A stretch of 55,973 nt of DNA from an uncultured Gemmatimonadota bacterium (GCA_903893785.1 CAITNQ010000280.1:1-55973), one strand, 5' to 3'. Counted from the first letter of the stretch, positions 43,723 to 52,900 are shown. The notes: a model not told the origin generated them from the letters alone. Numbers and translations are program-made.

Positions 43723-44610
43723 ATGCGACGTAAGGTCCTGCTCGACACCGACATTGGCTCTGACATCGACGACGCCGTCTGCCTGGCGTACCTGCTGGCC
43801 CATCCGGAGTGCGACCTGCTGGGTATCACCACGGTCACCGGCCAACCGGTGCAGCGCGCCCGACTGGCCAGCGCGCTGTGCCGCGCCGCTGGCCGCGAGG
43901 TACCCATTTACCCGGGCGTTGATCGCCCGCTGCTGGTGCCGCAGCAGCAACCAGAAGCGCCGCAGGCCGAAGCCCTGGCCCGTTGGGACCACGCGCAAGA
44001 CTTCCCCTGCGGCGAGGCGATCGAGTTCCTGCGCCGCGTGGTTCGCGCCCACCCGGGCGAGGTGACGCTGCTGGCCGTCGGTCCCCTCACCAACATCGGT
44101 CTGCTGTTCGCCACCGATCCCGAGATACCCGGACTGCTGCGCGAGTTGGTGCTGATGTGCGGCGTCTTCACCAACCGGTTAGCCGGGGTGGGCCCCCTGG
44201 AATGGAACGCCATCGGTGATCCCCATGCCACGGCTCTGGTCTACCGTGCCCCGGTCAAGATACACCGCTCCATCGGCCTGGACGTTACGTGTCAGGTTCA
44301 GCTCGGCGCCGACGAAGTGCGCCGTCAGTTCCGGGGCCGCTACCTCCGCCCGGTGCTCGATTTTGCCGAGGTCTGGTTCCGCGGCAGCCGCACCCTCACC
44401 TTCCACGACCCGCTGGCAGCCACCACGCTGTTCGATGACAGCATTTGCACCTTTGCTCCCGGGCAGGTAGAAGTGGAACTGGCCAGCAGCCGCGGCGCTG
44501 GCCAGACGTGGTGGCGAGCCCGCGCTGACGGCCCCCATCAGGTAGCACTTGAGGTGGCCCCGTCAAGGTTCCTCGACCACTACCTGGCGACCACGGCCCG
44601 CGATGACTGA
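43723..44610 (+). CDS. Nucleoside hydrolase (inosine-uridine preferring family)
   Basis: A 295-residue N-ribohydrolase that splits the N-glycosidic bond of nucleosides for base salvage. The calcium-binding N-terminus is intact ([15 protein letters not shown], residues 4-18). Also seen are [16 protein letters not shown], the [10 protein letters not shown] segment and [11 protein letters not shown] near the C-terminus with the catalytic histidine region. The length is typical (about 300). I chose the ATG at 43723 with GGAGGGGG upstream over a GTG two codons earlier. The GNAT gene overlaps its 3' end by eight bases, so the two are likely one operon. Substrate preference cannot be told. Confidence 0.93.
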   Translation: MRRKVLLDTDIGSDIDDAVCLAYLLAHPECDLLGITTVTGQPVQRARLASALCRAAGREVPIYPGVDRPLLVPQQQPEAPQAEALARWDHAQDFPCGEAIEFLRRVVRAHPGEVTLLAVGPLTNIGLLFATDPEIPGLLRELVLMCGVFTNRLAGVGPLEWNAIGDPHATALVYRAPVKIHRSIGLDVTCQVQLGADEVRRQFRGRYLRPVLDFAEVWFRGSRTLTFHDPLAATTLFDDSICTFAPGQVEVELASSRGAGQTWWRARADGPHQVALEVAPSRFLDHYLATTARDD

Positions 44611-45226
44611 TCAGGAGGTGCCGGCCGGCGTCCGCCTGGTGACGCCGGCGGCCGGCTTTCGACCCAGTTTCCTTGACGGCGCTCGGGAGTTTGCCGCCGA
44701 GGGCCGTTTGGAGTCCACCTACTGCATCGGCCTTGGGTACAGTCTTGAGTCGCTGCCGGCTCGGTTCGGCGCCTTTGTGCACGATCTGGTCAGTCTGGCG
44801 GATGCCTCGCCGATGCGATTGGGCCGGTACGTGGACCGCGTTCTGTGGCTGGTCGATGGCGACGAGTACGTCGGCCAGACATCGATTCGGCCCGACCTGG
44901 GCACGCAGTACCTGCTGGCGTACGGTGGCCACATTGGCTACAGCATCCGGCCATCGCGCCGCCGTCAGGGGTACGGCACGGCGGCCCTAGCGCTGACGGT
45001 GGCCGCGGCAGCGGGAATGGGCCTGGACCGTGTGCTGGTCACATGCGATTCCGACAACATTGGGTCGCGCCGCATCATCGAGCGCAACCACGGCCAATAC
45101 GAAGGCGAGATCCCCATGCCGCCGCAGGCGTTTGCGGCCGAGGGCCGGCCGCCGCGCCAAGGCGTCACCAAGCGCCGCTACTGGATCGAAATCGCCGGTG
45201 ATCCGGACGCCGATTGGGAAGCATGA
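44603..45226 (+). CDS. GNAT-family N-acetyltransferase
   Basis: A 207-residue acetyltransferase. The acetyl-CoA motif A is [20 protein letters not shown] (R/Q-x2-G-x-G/A), followed by the helix [35 protein letters not shown], which has the typical C-terminal N-x-x-S-x-x-x-I-E-x-x-G pattern of YjaB/YafP-like and N-terminal acetyltransferases. About 110 residues before the motif are more variable. The ATG at 44603 overlaps the nucleoside hydrolase end. Its last 49 bases overlap the convergent comEC gene. The substrate is unknown; an amino group on a small molecule or protein is likely. Confidence 0.85.
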   Translation: MTDQEVPAGVRLVTPAAGFRPSFLDGAREFAAEGRLESTYCIGLGYSLESLPARFGAFVHDLVSLADASPMRLGRYVDRVLWLVDGDEYVGQTSIRPDLGTQYLLAYGGHIGYSIRPSRRRQGYGTAALALTVAAAAGMGLDRVLVTCDSDNIGSRRIIERNHGQYEGEIPMPPQAFAAEGRPPRQGVTKRRYWIEIAGDPDADWEA

Positions 45227-47637
45227 GCACCCGGTGAAGGCAGCGCCGTGTGCAGGCGCACCCCCGCGGCCTCCACGTCCAGGCTGACGGCGCCGCAGCG
45301 GTCGGTGCGCAGGACGCAGATACCGCGCTGCAGGTAGCGAGCCAGGACCGCCGTCGCCGGATGGCCAAAACGATTGGCTTCGCCTACGGAAAGCAGTGCC
45401 ACCTGCGGGCAGACCTGGTCGAGCCACCGATCACTCGACGAGGTTGCCGAGCCGTGATGGGGCACCTTGACGACTCCGGCACGCAACTGCTGCCCCCAAG
45501 CCAGCAGGGCCCCGTCTGCTTCGGTCTCGATGTCGCCCGCCAGCAGTAGCGCTGTGGGACCCTCCCCGAAGCGCACCACCACGGAGCCGTTGTTGAGCCC
45601 GCGAGGCGAGCGGCCGTCGCCGGTGACGTAATCTGCCGTGGGGTGCAGCACCAGCCCGCCAACCTCGCCGAGGCCGACCAGGCTGTCGCCGGCGGCCAGG
45701 CGATGGTAGCGAATGCCCTTGGCTGCGACCAACTCCGCCAGACGGCGCGCCGCCCAGGTGTCGACGCGCTGGCCCCCGTCCAGGTAGTGGCCGACGGGCA
45801 GGGCCTCGAGCACCGCCACCAGGCCCCCCAGGTGGTCATTGTGGGCGTGGGTGGCAAGCACAAAGTCAAGTCGGTCGACCCCCGCATAGCGCAGGAAGGG
45901 CAGAACAACATCACGCCCGTTGTCCACCTCGGCGTCGCGGTCACCGGCATCGACCAGGGCCGTCTTGCCGTCAGGGAAGCGCAGGAACATCGCGTCCCCC
46001 TGCCCCACATCCAAGCACACGGCCTGCAGGGTCGCGGGCGTCCACCATCGCTGCCAGACAGCCACATTGAGCCCGGCAAGCAGGAGCAGCAACCCGCCGG
46101 TGCGGGCCCATGGCCGCGACGCGGCCAGCGCGGCAAGTACCGCCAGGGCAGTGGTCCAGACAAGGAACGGCAGGCCCACGGCCGGTGTGGTCACCGACGC
46201 CGCCGGAACCTGCGCCAGAACGTGCACCATACCCACCAGAGCTCTCAGGACGACGTAGTTGGCGGCGTTGAAGAGCGTGCCTAGCACCGGCACACACCAC
46301 CCGAACAGGGCCGCCAAGGCACCCAGGCAGAGTCCGGCCGAAAGCAGCGGCGTCGCCAGGACGTTAGCCACCAGACCGATGGGCGCGAACTGGTGGAACT
46401 GCCAGGCCAGTAGGGGCGCGGTACCGGCCAGGGCAGCCGCCGTCATGGCCAGGGGCGCGGCCAACCACGGCCCGAGGCGGCTGCCGGGTTGGCGCCAGCG
46501 TGCGGGCAGCCGGCGCCACAGCGGCTGATAGAGCGCCACGATGCCCAGCGTGGCGGCGAACGAAAGCTGAAAGGACAGGCCCGCAAGGCTGGCCGGCCAC
46601 CCGACGAGGATGACCAGGGCCGCGATGCCCAAGGAGTTATAGGCGTCGGCGGGGCGGTCCAGGAGACGGCCGACCAGGACCACGGTAGACATGGCCGCCG
46701 CCCGCAGCACCGGTGCCTGCAGATCGGTCACCAGGGCGTACAGGCCGACGAGCGGGATCATCGCCGCCGTGGCCAGGCGCCCCGGCAGGCGCAGCAGACC
46801 GCTGGCGGTCAGGAAGAAGGCCGCCAGGAGCTCGACGTTGGAGCCACTGACAACGAGCGCGTGCGCCAGGCCGGTAACGCGGAAATCGGCCATCACGGCG
46901 GCCGGGATCTGCTCTTTTTCGCCCAGCAACATGCCCAACACCAGCCCTGCCGAGGCCCCCTCCAGATTGGCGGCCACCGCCCGGCGCACGGCGCGCCGTA
47001 CCGGCAACACCGCGTGGTCGTACAGCCACGGCGCCGGTTGGTGGACCACCCTCGTGACCTGATCCGGACGGCCGACGGAGAGCAACCCGTGGATTCCCTG
47101 GGCAGCCAGATACGAACGGTAGTCGAAAGCGCCCGGGTTGCGCGCCGAGGTCGGGGCGCGCAGGCGGGCGCGTACCTGGACCAGGTCGCCAGCGTCGGCG
47201 GCCAAAGGGAAGCCGCGGCAGGTCAACACCGCGCGGCCGCTCACCGCAACCGCGGTGCCGCCCACCTCGGCCTGCGACAGAGCCAGCAGCAGACGCGTGC
47301 GGTCATCACCGTCGCGCGTGGGCTCGGCACTGACCGTGCCGGTGAAAACGCCCTCCTGGCCCACCAGGCCAAGCCGGACGATGTGGCAGGGCGGCAACAC
47401 AGCTGTGTCGCCCAGGTAACGCACGGCGCCCAAGACCGGCAGCAGTGCCACCAGCGCGGCCCGCCGCAGACGCGGCCATGGTCCGCTGACGCCGGCCAGC
47501 ACGATCAGCGTCGTCGTGGCCGCCAACGCGGGGCCCAGCGGCAGGGGCACGCACGTGGCGAACACGATGCCGCCGGCAAAGAGCAGGGCGGCCCACGCGG
47601 CCGGGCGGCGCGGGCCGGTGACACCGGTATCAGCCAT
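45178..47637 (-). CDS. comEC: ComEC/Rec2 competence DNA channel
   Basis: An 819-residue membrane protein for uptake of single-stranded DNA in natural transformation. An N-terminal hydrophobic stretch (AAWAALLFAGGIVFATCVPL) precedes a soluble OB-like domain (GRAVLTCRGFPL.. DYRSYLAAQGIHGLL), then the ten-odd-helix Competence domain (VSGSNVELLAAFFLTASGLL) and a C-terminal metallo-beta-lactamase-like domain with THAHNDHLGG and a late LLLAGDIE and HHGSATSS. I chose the ATG at 47637, since the upstream in-frame extension is Arg/Pro-rich and without family similarity; no good ribosome binding site is visible. The MBL ligands look complete, so nuclease activity is plausible. No other competence gene lies in the window. 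Confidence 0.93.
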   Translation of the reverse strand: MADTGVTGPRRPAAWAALLFAGGIVFATCVPLPLGPALAATTTLIVLAGVSGPWPRLRRAALVALLPVLGAVRYLGDTAVLPPCHIVRLGLVGQEGVFTGTVSAEPTRDGDDRTRLLLALSQAEVGGTAVAVSGRAVLTCRGFPLAADAGDLVQVRARLRAPTSARNPGAFDYRSYLAAQGIHGLLSVGRPDQVTRVVHQPAPWLYDHAVLPVRRAVRRAVAANLEGASAGLVLGMLLGEKEQIPAAVMADFRVTGLAHALVVSGSNVELLAAFFLTASGLLRLPGRLATAAMIPLVGLYALVTDLQAPVLRAAAMSTVVLVGRLLDRPADAYNSLGIAALVILVGWPASLAGLSFQLSFAATLGIVALYQPLWRRLPARWRQPGSRLGPWLAAPLAMTAAALAGTAPLLAWQFHQFAPIGLVANVLATPLLSAGLCLGALAALFGWCVPVLGTLFNAANYVVLRALVGMVHVLAQVPAASVTTPAVGLPFLVWTTALAVLAALAASRPWARTGGLLLLLAGLNVAVWQRWWTPATLQAVCLDVGQGDAMFLRFPDGKTALVDAGDRDAEVDNGRDVVLPFLRYAGVDRLDFVLATHAHNDHLGGLVAVLEALPVGHYLDGGQRVDTWAARRLAELVAAKGIRYHRLAAGDSLVGLGEVGGLVLHPTADYVTGDGRSPRGLNNGSVVVRFGEGPTALLLAGDIETEADGALLAWGQQLRAGVVKVPHHGSATSSSDRWLDQVCPQVALLSVGEANRFGHPATAVLARYLQRGICVLRTDRCGAVSLDVEAAGVRLHTALPSPGAHASQSASGSPAISIQ

Positions 47638-47883
47638 TGCCGGTGCCGCATGCAAGGCCCGTGCCACCTCGACAGGGCCGGGCTCCGGGCCTATCTTGGC
47701 CCCAGGGCCGGTTACCCCGGGGACGAACGCGCGACCGGCCCCATGCCGAGCCGCCTTAACCAGGCGGATGGCAGTGCGCCCGGGCAGGGCCCACCCGGAA
47801 CCCGCCGCTCCATCAGGGCGCCGCGTCACCCCCCGGCACGCGGGCCGGGACGGCTCTCACCTAGGTTTCCCGAAACCACGGAT

Positions 47884-48195
47884 ATGGCGTTGACAATGCG
47901 CGAACTGAGCGGCAAGCAGAGGCGCTACCTGCGGGGTCTGGCCAACCAGATTCCGGCGACAGTGTACGCCGGCAAGGAGGGCATCACAGAAAGCGTGACG
48001 CGCTCGCTGGAAGAGGCCTACAACACCCGCGAGCTGGTCAAGGTGCGCCTGGAGAAGGCTTTCCCGTTGGAAAGAGGCGCGGCGGCGGAGGAATTAGCGA
48101 GCAGAACCGGCTCGCACCTGGTCCAGGTGCTGGGCAGGACCGTGCTGCTTTACCGGCCTGACCCGGAGCAGCCACGCCTGCAACTGCCGGGGTGA
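47884..48195 (+). CDS. yhbY: YhbY-type CRM-domain RNA-binding protein
   Basis: A 103-residue CRM (KH-like) RNA-binding protein that associates with pre-50S ribosomal particles. The conserved opening LSGKQRRYLRGLANQ and the GxxG-like loop YAGKEGITESV are seen, then the closing TRSLEEAYNTRELVKVRL and GSHLVQVLGRTVLLYR. Length (about 97 in E. coli) fits. The ATG at 47884 gives MALTMRELSGK; the ATG four codons later is an alternative. No strong ribosome binding site is visible. The upstream strand is antisense comEC. A palindrome separates it from the convergent infA. Confidence 0.93.
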   Translation: MALTMRELSGKQRRYLRGLANQIPATVYAGKEGITESVTRSLEEAYNTRELVKVRLEKAFPLERGAAAEELASRTGSHLVQVLGRTVLLYRPDPEQPRLQLPG

Positions 48196-48220
48196 GAGGG
48201 CCAGCGCCCGGCGCGGGCCG

Positions 48221-48248
48221 CGACAGCCCGCCAGCTGGCGGGCTGTCG
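48221..48248. terminator. Palindromic terminator between yhbY and infA
   Basis: A perfect 28-bp palindrome (arms CGACAGCCCGCCAG) lies between the two convergent genes, followed by a second dyad AACGCG-TCA-CGCGTT at 48259-48273. There is no T-tract. Confidence 0.5.
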
Positions 48249-48287
48249 ACGCGACCCGAACGCGTCACGCGTTGACGCCCGCGAAGA

Positions 48288-48506
48288 TCAGCGACTGCGG
48301 AAGGTGATCCGGCCGCGACTCAGGTCATAGGGCGACAGAGCCACAGTGACCTGGTCACCCGGCAGCACACGGATGTAGTACTTGCGCATCTTGCCGGATA
48401 TGTGAGCAAGGATCTCGTGCCCGTTCTCCATCTGCACCTTGAAGAACCCGTTGGGCAGCGCTTCCTTGACCACGGCCTGGACCTCGATGGCCTCTTCCTT
48501 CGACAT
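48288..48506 (-). CDS. infA: Translation initiation factor IF-1
   Basis: IF-1, a 72-residue S1/OB-fold protein that binds the 30S A site. The start at 48506 ([13 protein letters not shown]) gives the canonical length. Conserved IF-1 blocks are [65 protein letters not shown] precedes the ATG. It is preceded by the candidate small RNA/leader at 48561-48682, whose terminator must be passed for transcription from the upstream promoter. A TTGACC at 48546-48541 on the minus strand is a poor alternative promoter. Confidence 0.97.
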   Translation of the reverse strand: MSKEEAIEVQAVVKEALPNGFFKVQMENGHEILAHISGKMRKYYIRVLPGDQVTVALSPYDLSRGRITFRSR

Positions 48507-48560
48507 GTGTCCGCCTGGCAATGAGGATGAAGGTGGCGTCGGTCAATTGGTGGCCGGCAG

Positions 48561-48609
48561 CAAAAGGGCGAGCGACCGCTGAGAAAGCCTCTCAGAGAGT
48601 CGCTCGCCC
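48561..48609 (-). terminator. Intrinsic terminator of the small RNA
   Basis: An 11-bp perfect stem (GGGCGAGCGAC, 48566-48576 with 48599-48609) encloses a second hairpin CTGAGA/TCTCAG, and is followed on the minus strand by TTTTG. Confidence 0.75.
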
Positions 48610-48682
48610 GTATGCTCGTCGAAGAGCCAACTCAGCGCGCCAGGCCCGCTCCCCGACAGTAATGTGCCGGTGGCTAGGTCGG
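48561..48682 (-). ncRNA. Candidate small RNA (about 120 nt) or infA leader attenuator
   Basis: The transcript from the consensus promoter would begin at about 48682 and end at the terminator. It contains no ORF. It can form CCCGAC/GTCGGG near its 5' end, a GCTC-TTCGAC-GAGC hairpin in the middle and the long 3' hairpin. It does not show the GGAAG/GCAGCC loop of SRP RNA and I see no match to 6S, tmRNA, RNase P or a common riboswitch. If some transcripts read through, they continue into infA 55 bases later, so attenuation of infA is the other possibility. Confidence 0.6.
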
Positions 48683-48687
48683 GCGAC

Positions 48688-48716
48688 AATATAGGCGGCG
48701 CTGCTGGCCTTGTCAA
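48688..48716 (-). promoter_or_regulatory. Near-consensus sigma70 promoter of the small RNA/infA leader
   Basis: TTGACA (48716-48711) and TATATT (48693-48688) on the minus strand are 17 bases apart. Eleven of twelve consensus positions match. Transcription should start near 48682. Confidence 0.85.
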
Positions 48717-48752
48717 CAACGCCCCCCGGGAGGAGCGCGGCCGGCCACCGGG

Positions 48753-50063
48753 TCAGGGTCCGAAGCGCTGGATGCGGCCGTTGAAGGTGTCCGCGACGTA
48801 GACAAAGCCTTCGGCATCACGGGCGATACCGCCGGCCGGCACCGAGCGCGACCGCGTGGCCCCGGTGCTCAGGTCATCGACGACCTCGACCGTGCCGGTC
48901 AGCTGGAACTGGCCGTCAGCGGCCCCCCGACTGCCCCACCGGGTCAGGAACTCCCCCCGGCGGAACACCTCGACGCGCTGCCGACCGGCGTCCAAGATGA
49001 ACACCCGGTCACTGGCGGCATCCACGACAAAGTCGGTCGGTTCAGCCAGTACGCCATCGCCCCGGTCATCCATGCTGCCCGGTTCACGACCCACGGCGCG
49101 GTCGACATCCGGCCTGCCCCACTCGCGGTACACCTGCAGCCTCGCGGCCAGTCTGACGGCGTCGCCGCTCTGCAGGGGCTGGACCAGAGCCGCCACTCGC
49201 CCGCCCCACAGACGCACACTGCTGACCAATTCGGGAGGCAGCAACTGACGCGTCCCGGCCGGTTGCCCATCGCGATCGAACTCCAGCGACTGGGTCGCAC
49301 TGCAGACATGGACATGGTCCTGTTCGTCGACGAAGATGAGCCGGACGACCGGCAGCGGCAGCGGGCGCGTCCAGACCAATTTGCCGTCGGCGTCAAAGCG
49401 GCTCCACTGGGCGGCCAGTGACCCTCTGTCGCCCAACACGGTGCAGGCCACGTAGAGGTCACCGCGGGAGGAAACCGCCAGGCAGGGCCCGTCCAGACCA
49501 GCGGCAGCCAGCAGGGCCAGGCGCTGGCTGGCATATGGCAGAGCCGCCTGCAGGTGGCCGTTGACATCGTAGCGCAGGACCACCCCGCGGCCGATACCGA
49601 CCACGTAGAGGAGGCCGTCGGGGCTCACCGCCAGGCGCGTCGGGAGGAAGGTCCCGCCCCCCTCGTCGGTACGCCAGCTGCCTGCCCGGCGGTGGATGGC
49701 GCCAGTCGAGACGCCGCTGGGCACGGCCACGGAACTGCCGTTGCGGTCCAGGTACGCGGTAACCCGGTACTGGTACTCGACATCGCCCAGCAGACCCGGG
49801 TCCACGTAGGTGGTGTCGCTGATATCGTCCAACACCGCCACCACCGTCGAGTCGCCCAGGGCGCGGCGCTCGAGCTCATAGCGGAGGAAACCCGAGTCGG
49901 GACTGCGCTGCCAGCTCACGTGGGCCGCGGCCAGGACGCTGTCGAAGCGTACCCGCAGCGCCGGGGGGCCGGAAAGACCCGGAACAGTACCGCGGTCGGC
50001 CCGCGGCGGGTACAGACACGACACCAGACAAAGACTGAGAACCGGCACCAAACGGACGCGCAT
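48753..50063 (-). CDS. Lipoprotein with fibronectin-III-like domain and NHL-type beta-propeller
   Basis: A 436-residue exported lipoprotein. The signal ends in lipobox LVSC (VLSLCLVSCLYPP). Residues about 35-110 look like a fibronectin type III domain (VRFDSVLAAAHVSWQRSPDSGFLRYELERR..YQYRVTAYLD), followed by an NHL-type six-bladed propeller (LAVSPDGLLYVVGIGRGVVLRYDVNG; LAVSSRGDLYVACT; FVVDAASDRVFILDAGRQRVEVF; IARDAEGFVYVADTFNGRIQRF). Such proteins are surface or periplasmic and often bind glycans or partners; the function here is unknown. Start and signal fit well, although no ribosome binding site is seen. It is divergent from the lipoprotein gene at 50244. Confidence 0.85.
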   Translation of the reverse strand: MRVRLVPVLSLCLVSCLYPPRADRGTVPGLSGPPALRVRFDSVLAAAHVSWQRSPDSGFLRYELERRALGDSTVVAVLDDISDTTYVDPGLLGDVEYQYRVTAYLDRNGSSVAVPSGVSTGAIHRRAGSWRTDEGGGTFLPTRLAVSPDGLLYVVGIGRGVVLRYDVNGHLQAALPYASQRLALLAAAGLDGPCLAVSSRGDLYVACTVLGDRGSLAAQWSRFDADGKLVWTRPLPLPVVRLIFVDEQDHVHVCSATQSLEFDRDGQPAGTRQLLPPELVSSVRLWGGRVAALVQPLQSGDAVRLAARLQVYREWGRPDVDRAVGREPGSMDDRGDGVLAEPTDFVVDAASDRVFILDAGRQRVEVFRRGEFLTRWGSRGAADGQFQLTGTVEVVDDLSTGATRSRSVPAGGIARDAEGFVYVADTFNGRIQRFGP

Positions 50064-50243
50064 GGGCGGTTACGGTAGCCGGTGTCTGAGCCGCCGTCAA
50101 GCGCCGGCCCGCCTCCAGGGCCACCGGCCGCCGACCCACGGTTCTGTGACCGGCTTCCATGGCGTAGATTAGGCCACGGCGCCAAGAGTCGATGTCCGAA
50201 CGCCGCCAACCGCGACGCCGACCCGGGTCGCGGCCCGACCGCC

Positions 50244-50696
50244 ATGTCCACGCCGCCCCCCAGGTTCGCCATGGCCCGCTGCCTCTGCCAGGCCCTGATC
50301 GCGCTCATGCTGATGGCGCTGAGCGGCTGTTCGGAGCCCTCTCCAGCCGCGCCGGGCCAGTCCGAGGCCCACGCGCCGCAGGCCGCCCTGTCCTTGCGGT
50401 TGGCCTTGCCCAAAACGCTGCAGGCAGCCGTTGGCCGAGTCGTGGCGCGGCTTGAGGCCCCCGATCAGGACCCCGTGGAAGGCGAGCTTCAGGTCAGCCC
50501 GTTGGGCCCGGCGGTGGGCCGACTGGGCGCCCTGCTGCCAGGCACCGACCGGGTACTGACCGTCTCGGGCTACGACGTGCTGGGAACGCTCATCTTTGTC
50601 GGCCAGACCACTGGCATCACCGTCGCGGCAGGCGACACCGTGGCCGTCGAGGTGGCCCTGCGTCTGGTCGGGCCGTGGGCACCGGTCAACGGTTGA
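50244..50696 (+). CDS. Small lipoprotein of unknown function
   Basis: A 150-residue lipoprotein: hydrophobic LCQALIALMLMALSGC with lipobox LSGC and Ser/Glu at +2, which suggests outer-membrane sorting. The mature part (about 30-150) is beta-rich, with ALSLRLALPKTLQAAVGRVVARLEAPD..GELQVSPLG..TVAVEVALRLVGPW, resembling a carboxypeptidase-regulatory or Ig-like strand pattern. The start is the ATG at 50244; an in-frame ATG nine codons later (MARCLCQ) would give a more typical signal peptide. A TAGATTAGGC at 50165 may be the promoter -10. The SAM hydrolase gene follows by 16 bases. Confidence 0.7.
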   Translation: MSTPPPRFAMARCLCQALIALMLMALSGCSEPSPAAPGQSEAHAPQAALSLRLALPKTLQAAVGRVVARLEAPDQDPVEGELQVSPLGPAVGRLGALLPGTDRVLTVSGYDVLGTLIFVGQTTGITVAAGDTVAVEVALRLVGPWAPVNG

Positions 50697-50712
50697 GCCG
50701 GGCCTGACGCCG

Positions 50713-51513
50713 ATGCCCTTGATAACTCTGTCAACCGACTTCGGCGACCAGGACTACTACGTTGGCGCCCTGAAAGGGGCACTGCTGTCCGTAGCCCCGG
50801 CCGCCACCCTGGTGGACCTATCACACCACCTGCCGATGCGATCACCGGCAGCCGCCGCCCACGTCCTGCGCCACGCCGCGACCGAGTTCCCGGCGGGCAC
50901 TGTCCACCTGGCCGTCGTCGATCCCGGGGTGGGCACCGCCCGGCGTCCGGTCGTGGTGGCGGCGCTGGGCTACCTGTGGGTGGGCCCGGACAACGGCCTC
51001 TTGGGGTTTGCCGCCGCCAGCCCCGGGGCTTGCACCCGACTGCTGGCCCACCCCAGCTTGCGTCGGTCCACTGTCAGTCCCACCTTCCACGGCCGCGATA
51101 TCTTCGCTCCAGCCGCCGCGCGGTTGGCGCTGGGTTTCCCGTTCGTCGACGCCGGCCCGGAGATCAACGACGCAATCCAGGTACCGGTGCCGGCGGTCTA
51201 CGACGACGGCAGCCGCCGATGGGGCCGGGTGATCCACGTGGACACCTTCGGCAACCTGATAACCAACCTGGGCGGCGAGGTACTGCCGGCAGATCCAGCG
51301 GCCATACGCGTGTGGCTCCCTGGCAACCGCGAAATCCGCGGCGCGCGCACCTACGGCGACGCGGAGCCCGGGCAGTTGGTCGCCCTGGTCGGTTCCTGCG
51401 GGCAGTTGGAGATTGCGGTGGCCGGCGGCAATGCCGCGGCCACGTTGGACCTCGGCGTTGGCGCCGAGGTGGCCCTGACCACAGTCACGGCCGCCCCATC
51501 CACCATCCGATGA
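50713..51513 (+). CDS. S-adenosylmethionine hydrolase (DUF62/SAM hydroxide adenosyltransferase)
   Basis: A 266-residue member of the DUF62/fluorinase-chlorinase family. Members without halogen specificity split SAM with hydroxide into adenosine and methionine. It opens ITLSTDFGDQDYYVGALKGAL with D8 as the family aspartate and continues LVDLSHHLP, AVVDPGVGT, WVGPDNGLLG, FHGRDIFAPAAARLA and VDTFGNLITNL, all in family order. No 23-residue halogenase insertion was noticed, so hydroxide is the likely nucleophile. It is 16 bases after a lipoprotein gene and 16 bases before the phosphohexomutase gene; the biological reason for destroying SAM is unknown. Confidence 0.93.
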   Translation: MPLITLSTDFGDQDYYVGALKGALLSVAPAATLVDLSHHLPMRSPAAAAHVLRHAATEFPAGTVHLAVVDPGVGTARRPVVVAALGYLWVGPDNGLLGFAAASPGACTRLLAHPSLRRSTVSPTFHGRDIFAPAAARLALGFPFVDAGPEINDAIQVPVPAVYDDGSRRWGRVIHVDTFGNLITNLGGEVLPADPAAIRVWLPGNREIRGARTYGDAEPGQLVALVGSCGQLEIAVAGGNAAATLDLGVGAEVALTTVTAAPSTIR

Positions 51514-51529
51514 GATGAAGAGGGTCTGA

Positions 51530-52900
51530 ATGAACGAGGAAGCGCCCCTGATCGTGAGCATATCCGGCATTCGCGGCCTGGTGGACCGGTCCCTGACGCT
51601 GGACGTGGTCTACCGGTATGCGGCGGCTTTCGCCGCTATCCTGCCGGACGGGGCAGCCGTGGTGGTCGCCCGCGACACCAGGCCGTCAGGCCCAGTTTTG
51701 GTGGAGCACGCCACCCGCGCTCTCGTGGAGGCGGGGTGCCGGGTCATCGACCTGGGCGTCTGCTCGACGCCCGGCGCCAAGCTCATGGTCACGGAACTGG
51801 GTGCAGCCGGCGCCATCATTGTCACGGCCAGTCACAATCCGTTGCCGTGGAACGGGTTAAAGCTTATTCGGGAAGACGGGATTTTCCTCAACGCGGAACA
51901 GGGTGGCCAGGTAGAAGCGGCCCTGGCCAGCGGACGGTTCCGCCAAGCCGCCGGGGGCGCGCGCCGAGAGGTGGAACGGGCGGCGGTGAACGCGCGCCAT
52001 CTGGCCCGCCTGCTGGCTCACGTGGATGTGGACCTGATCCGCAGTGCGCACCTGCGCGCTGCCATCGATCCGTGCAACGGCACGGGGTCCGTGCTCCTGC
52101 CCGAACTCCTCGACTGCCTCGGCGTTCAGGCAGTCATGATCAACGGCGAACCTGACGGCTGCTTCGCCCACGAACCGGAACCCTTGCCCGAGAACCTCGT
52201 GCAGCTGGGCGACGCCGTGCGGAACCACCACGCCGATGTCGGCTTCGCCGTGGATCCGGACGCCGACCGCGTCGCGCTGGTCGACGAGGCGGGCCGGCCC
52301 GTGGGTGAAGATTACACCCTGGCGCTGGCGGTGCGCGAGGTGACGACCCGCACGCCCGGCAGGGTGGTGACCACGCTGTCGACGTCCCAGACGGTGACCG
52401 ACGCCGCCACCGGGAATGGCTGCGAAGTCGTCCTGACGCCGGTGGGCGAGGTCCACGTGGTCGAGAAGATGCTTGAGGTGGACGCCGTGGTGGGCGGCGA
52501 GGGTAACGGCGGCGTGATCCTGACCCAGATCGATCCGGGACGAGATGCCGCTGTCGGCGTGGCCGTGATCCTGGAAGCCATGGCCAGGGCCCGCCAGCCC
52601 CTGTCGCGCCTGGCGGCGTCCCTGCCGCGCTACGCGATCGAGAAACGCAAAGTGGCCGCCACCGCCGAGCAGTTGCGCCAAGCCGTCGCGGCACTGCAGC
52701 GACGCCATCCACATGCGTACCTGCACCCGGTGGACGACGGCGCCAAGCTCTACCTGGAGGGTGGCCTTCACTGTCCGTGGGTGCACCTGCGGGCGTCGAA
52801 CACCGAGCCGGTGGTCCGCGTCATTGCCGAGAGCGCTGATCCGGCTGAAGCCGAACGCCTGGGCGCTGAGACCGCCATGCTGCTGGGCGCTGAGGCCTGA
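51530..52900 (+). CDS. Phosphohexomutase (phosphoglucosamine/phosphomannomutase family)
   Basis: A 456-residue alpha-D-phosphohexomutase. All four functional loops are seen: phosphoserine S101 in TASHNPLPWNGLK, metal loop DPDADR, sugar-binding loop GEGNGG and phosphate-binding loop RASNTEPVVR. Length and the GEGNGGVI and RASNTEP forms fit the GlmM/archaeal PMM-PGM group; substrate (glucosamine-6-P, mannose-6-P or glucose-6-P) cannot be decided by eye. If GlmM, it feeds UDP-GlcNAc and is essential. The start gives MNEEAPLIVSISGIRGLV, with GAAGAGGG upstream. Confidence 0.92.
   Translation: MNEEAPLIVSISGIRGLVDRSLTLDVVYRYAAAFAAILPDGAAVVVARDTRPSGPVLVEHATRALVEAGCRVIDLGVCSTPGAKLMVTELGAAGAIIVTASHNPLPWNGLKLIREDGIFLNAEQGGQVEAALASGRFRQAAGGARREVERAAVNARHLARLLAHVDVDLIRSAHLRAAIDPCNGTGSVLLPELLDCLGVQAVMINGEPDGCFAHEPEPLPENLVQLGDAVRNHHADVGFAVDPDADRVALVDEAGRPVGEDYTLALAVREVTTRTPGRVVTTLSTSQTVTDAATGNGCEVVLTPVGEVHVVEKMLEVDAVVGGEGNGGVILTQIDPGRDAAVGVAVILEAMARARQPLSRLAASLPRYAIEKRKVAATAEQLRQAVAALQRRHPHAYLHPVDDGAKLYLEGGLHCPWVHLRASNTEPVVRVIAESADPAEAERLGAETAMLLGAEA

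Noticed and set aside
48561..48682. SRP RNA, 6S RNA or tRNA-like gene
   Set aside because: The GGAAG/GCAGCC loop of SRP RNA, the open 6S bubble and a tRNA T-loop (GTTCRA) are absent.
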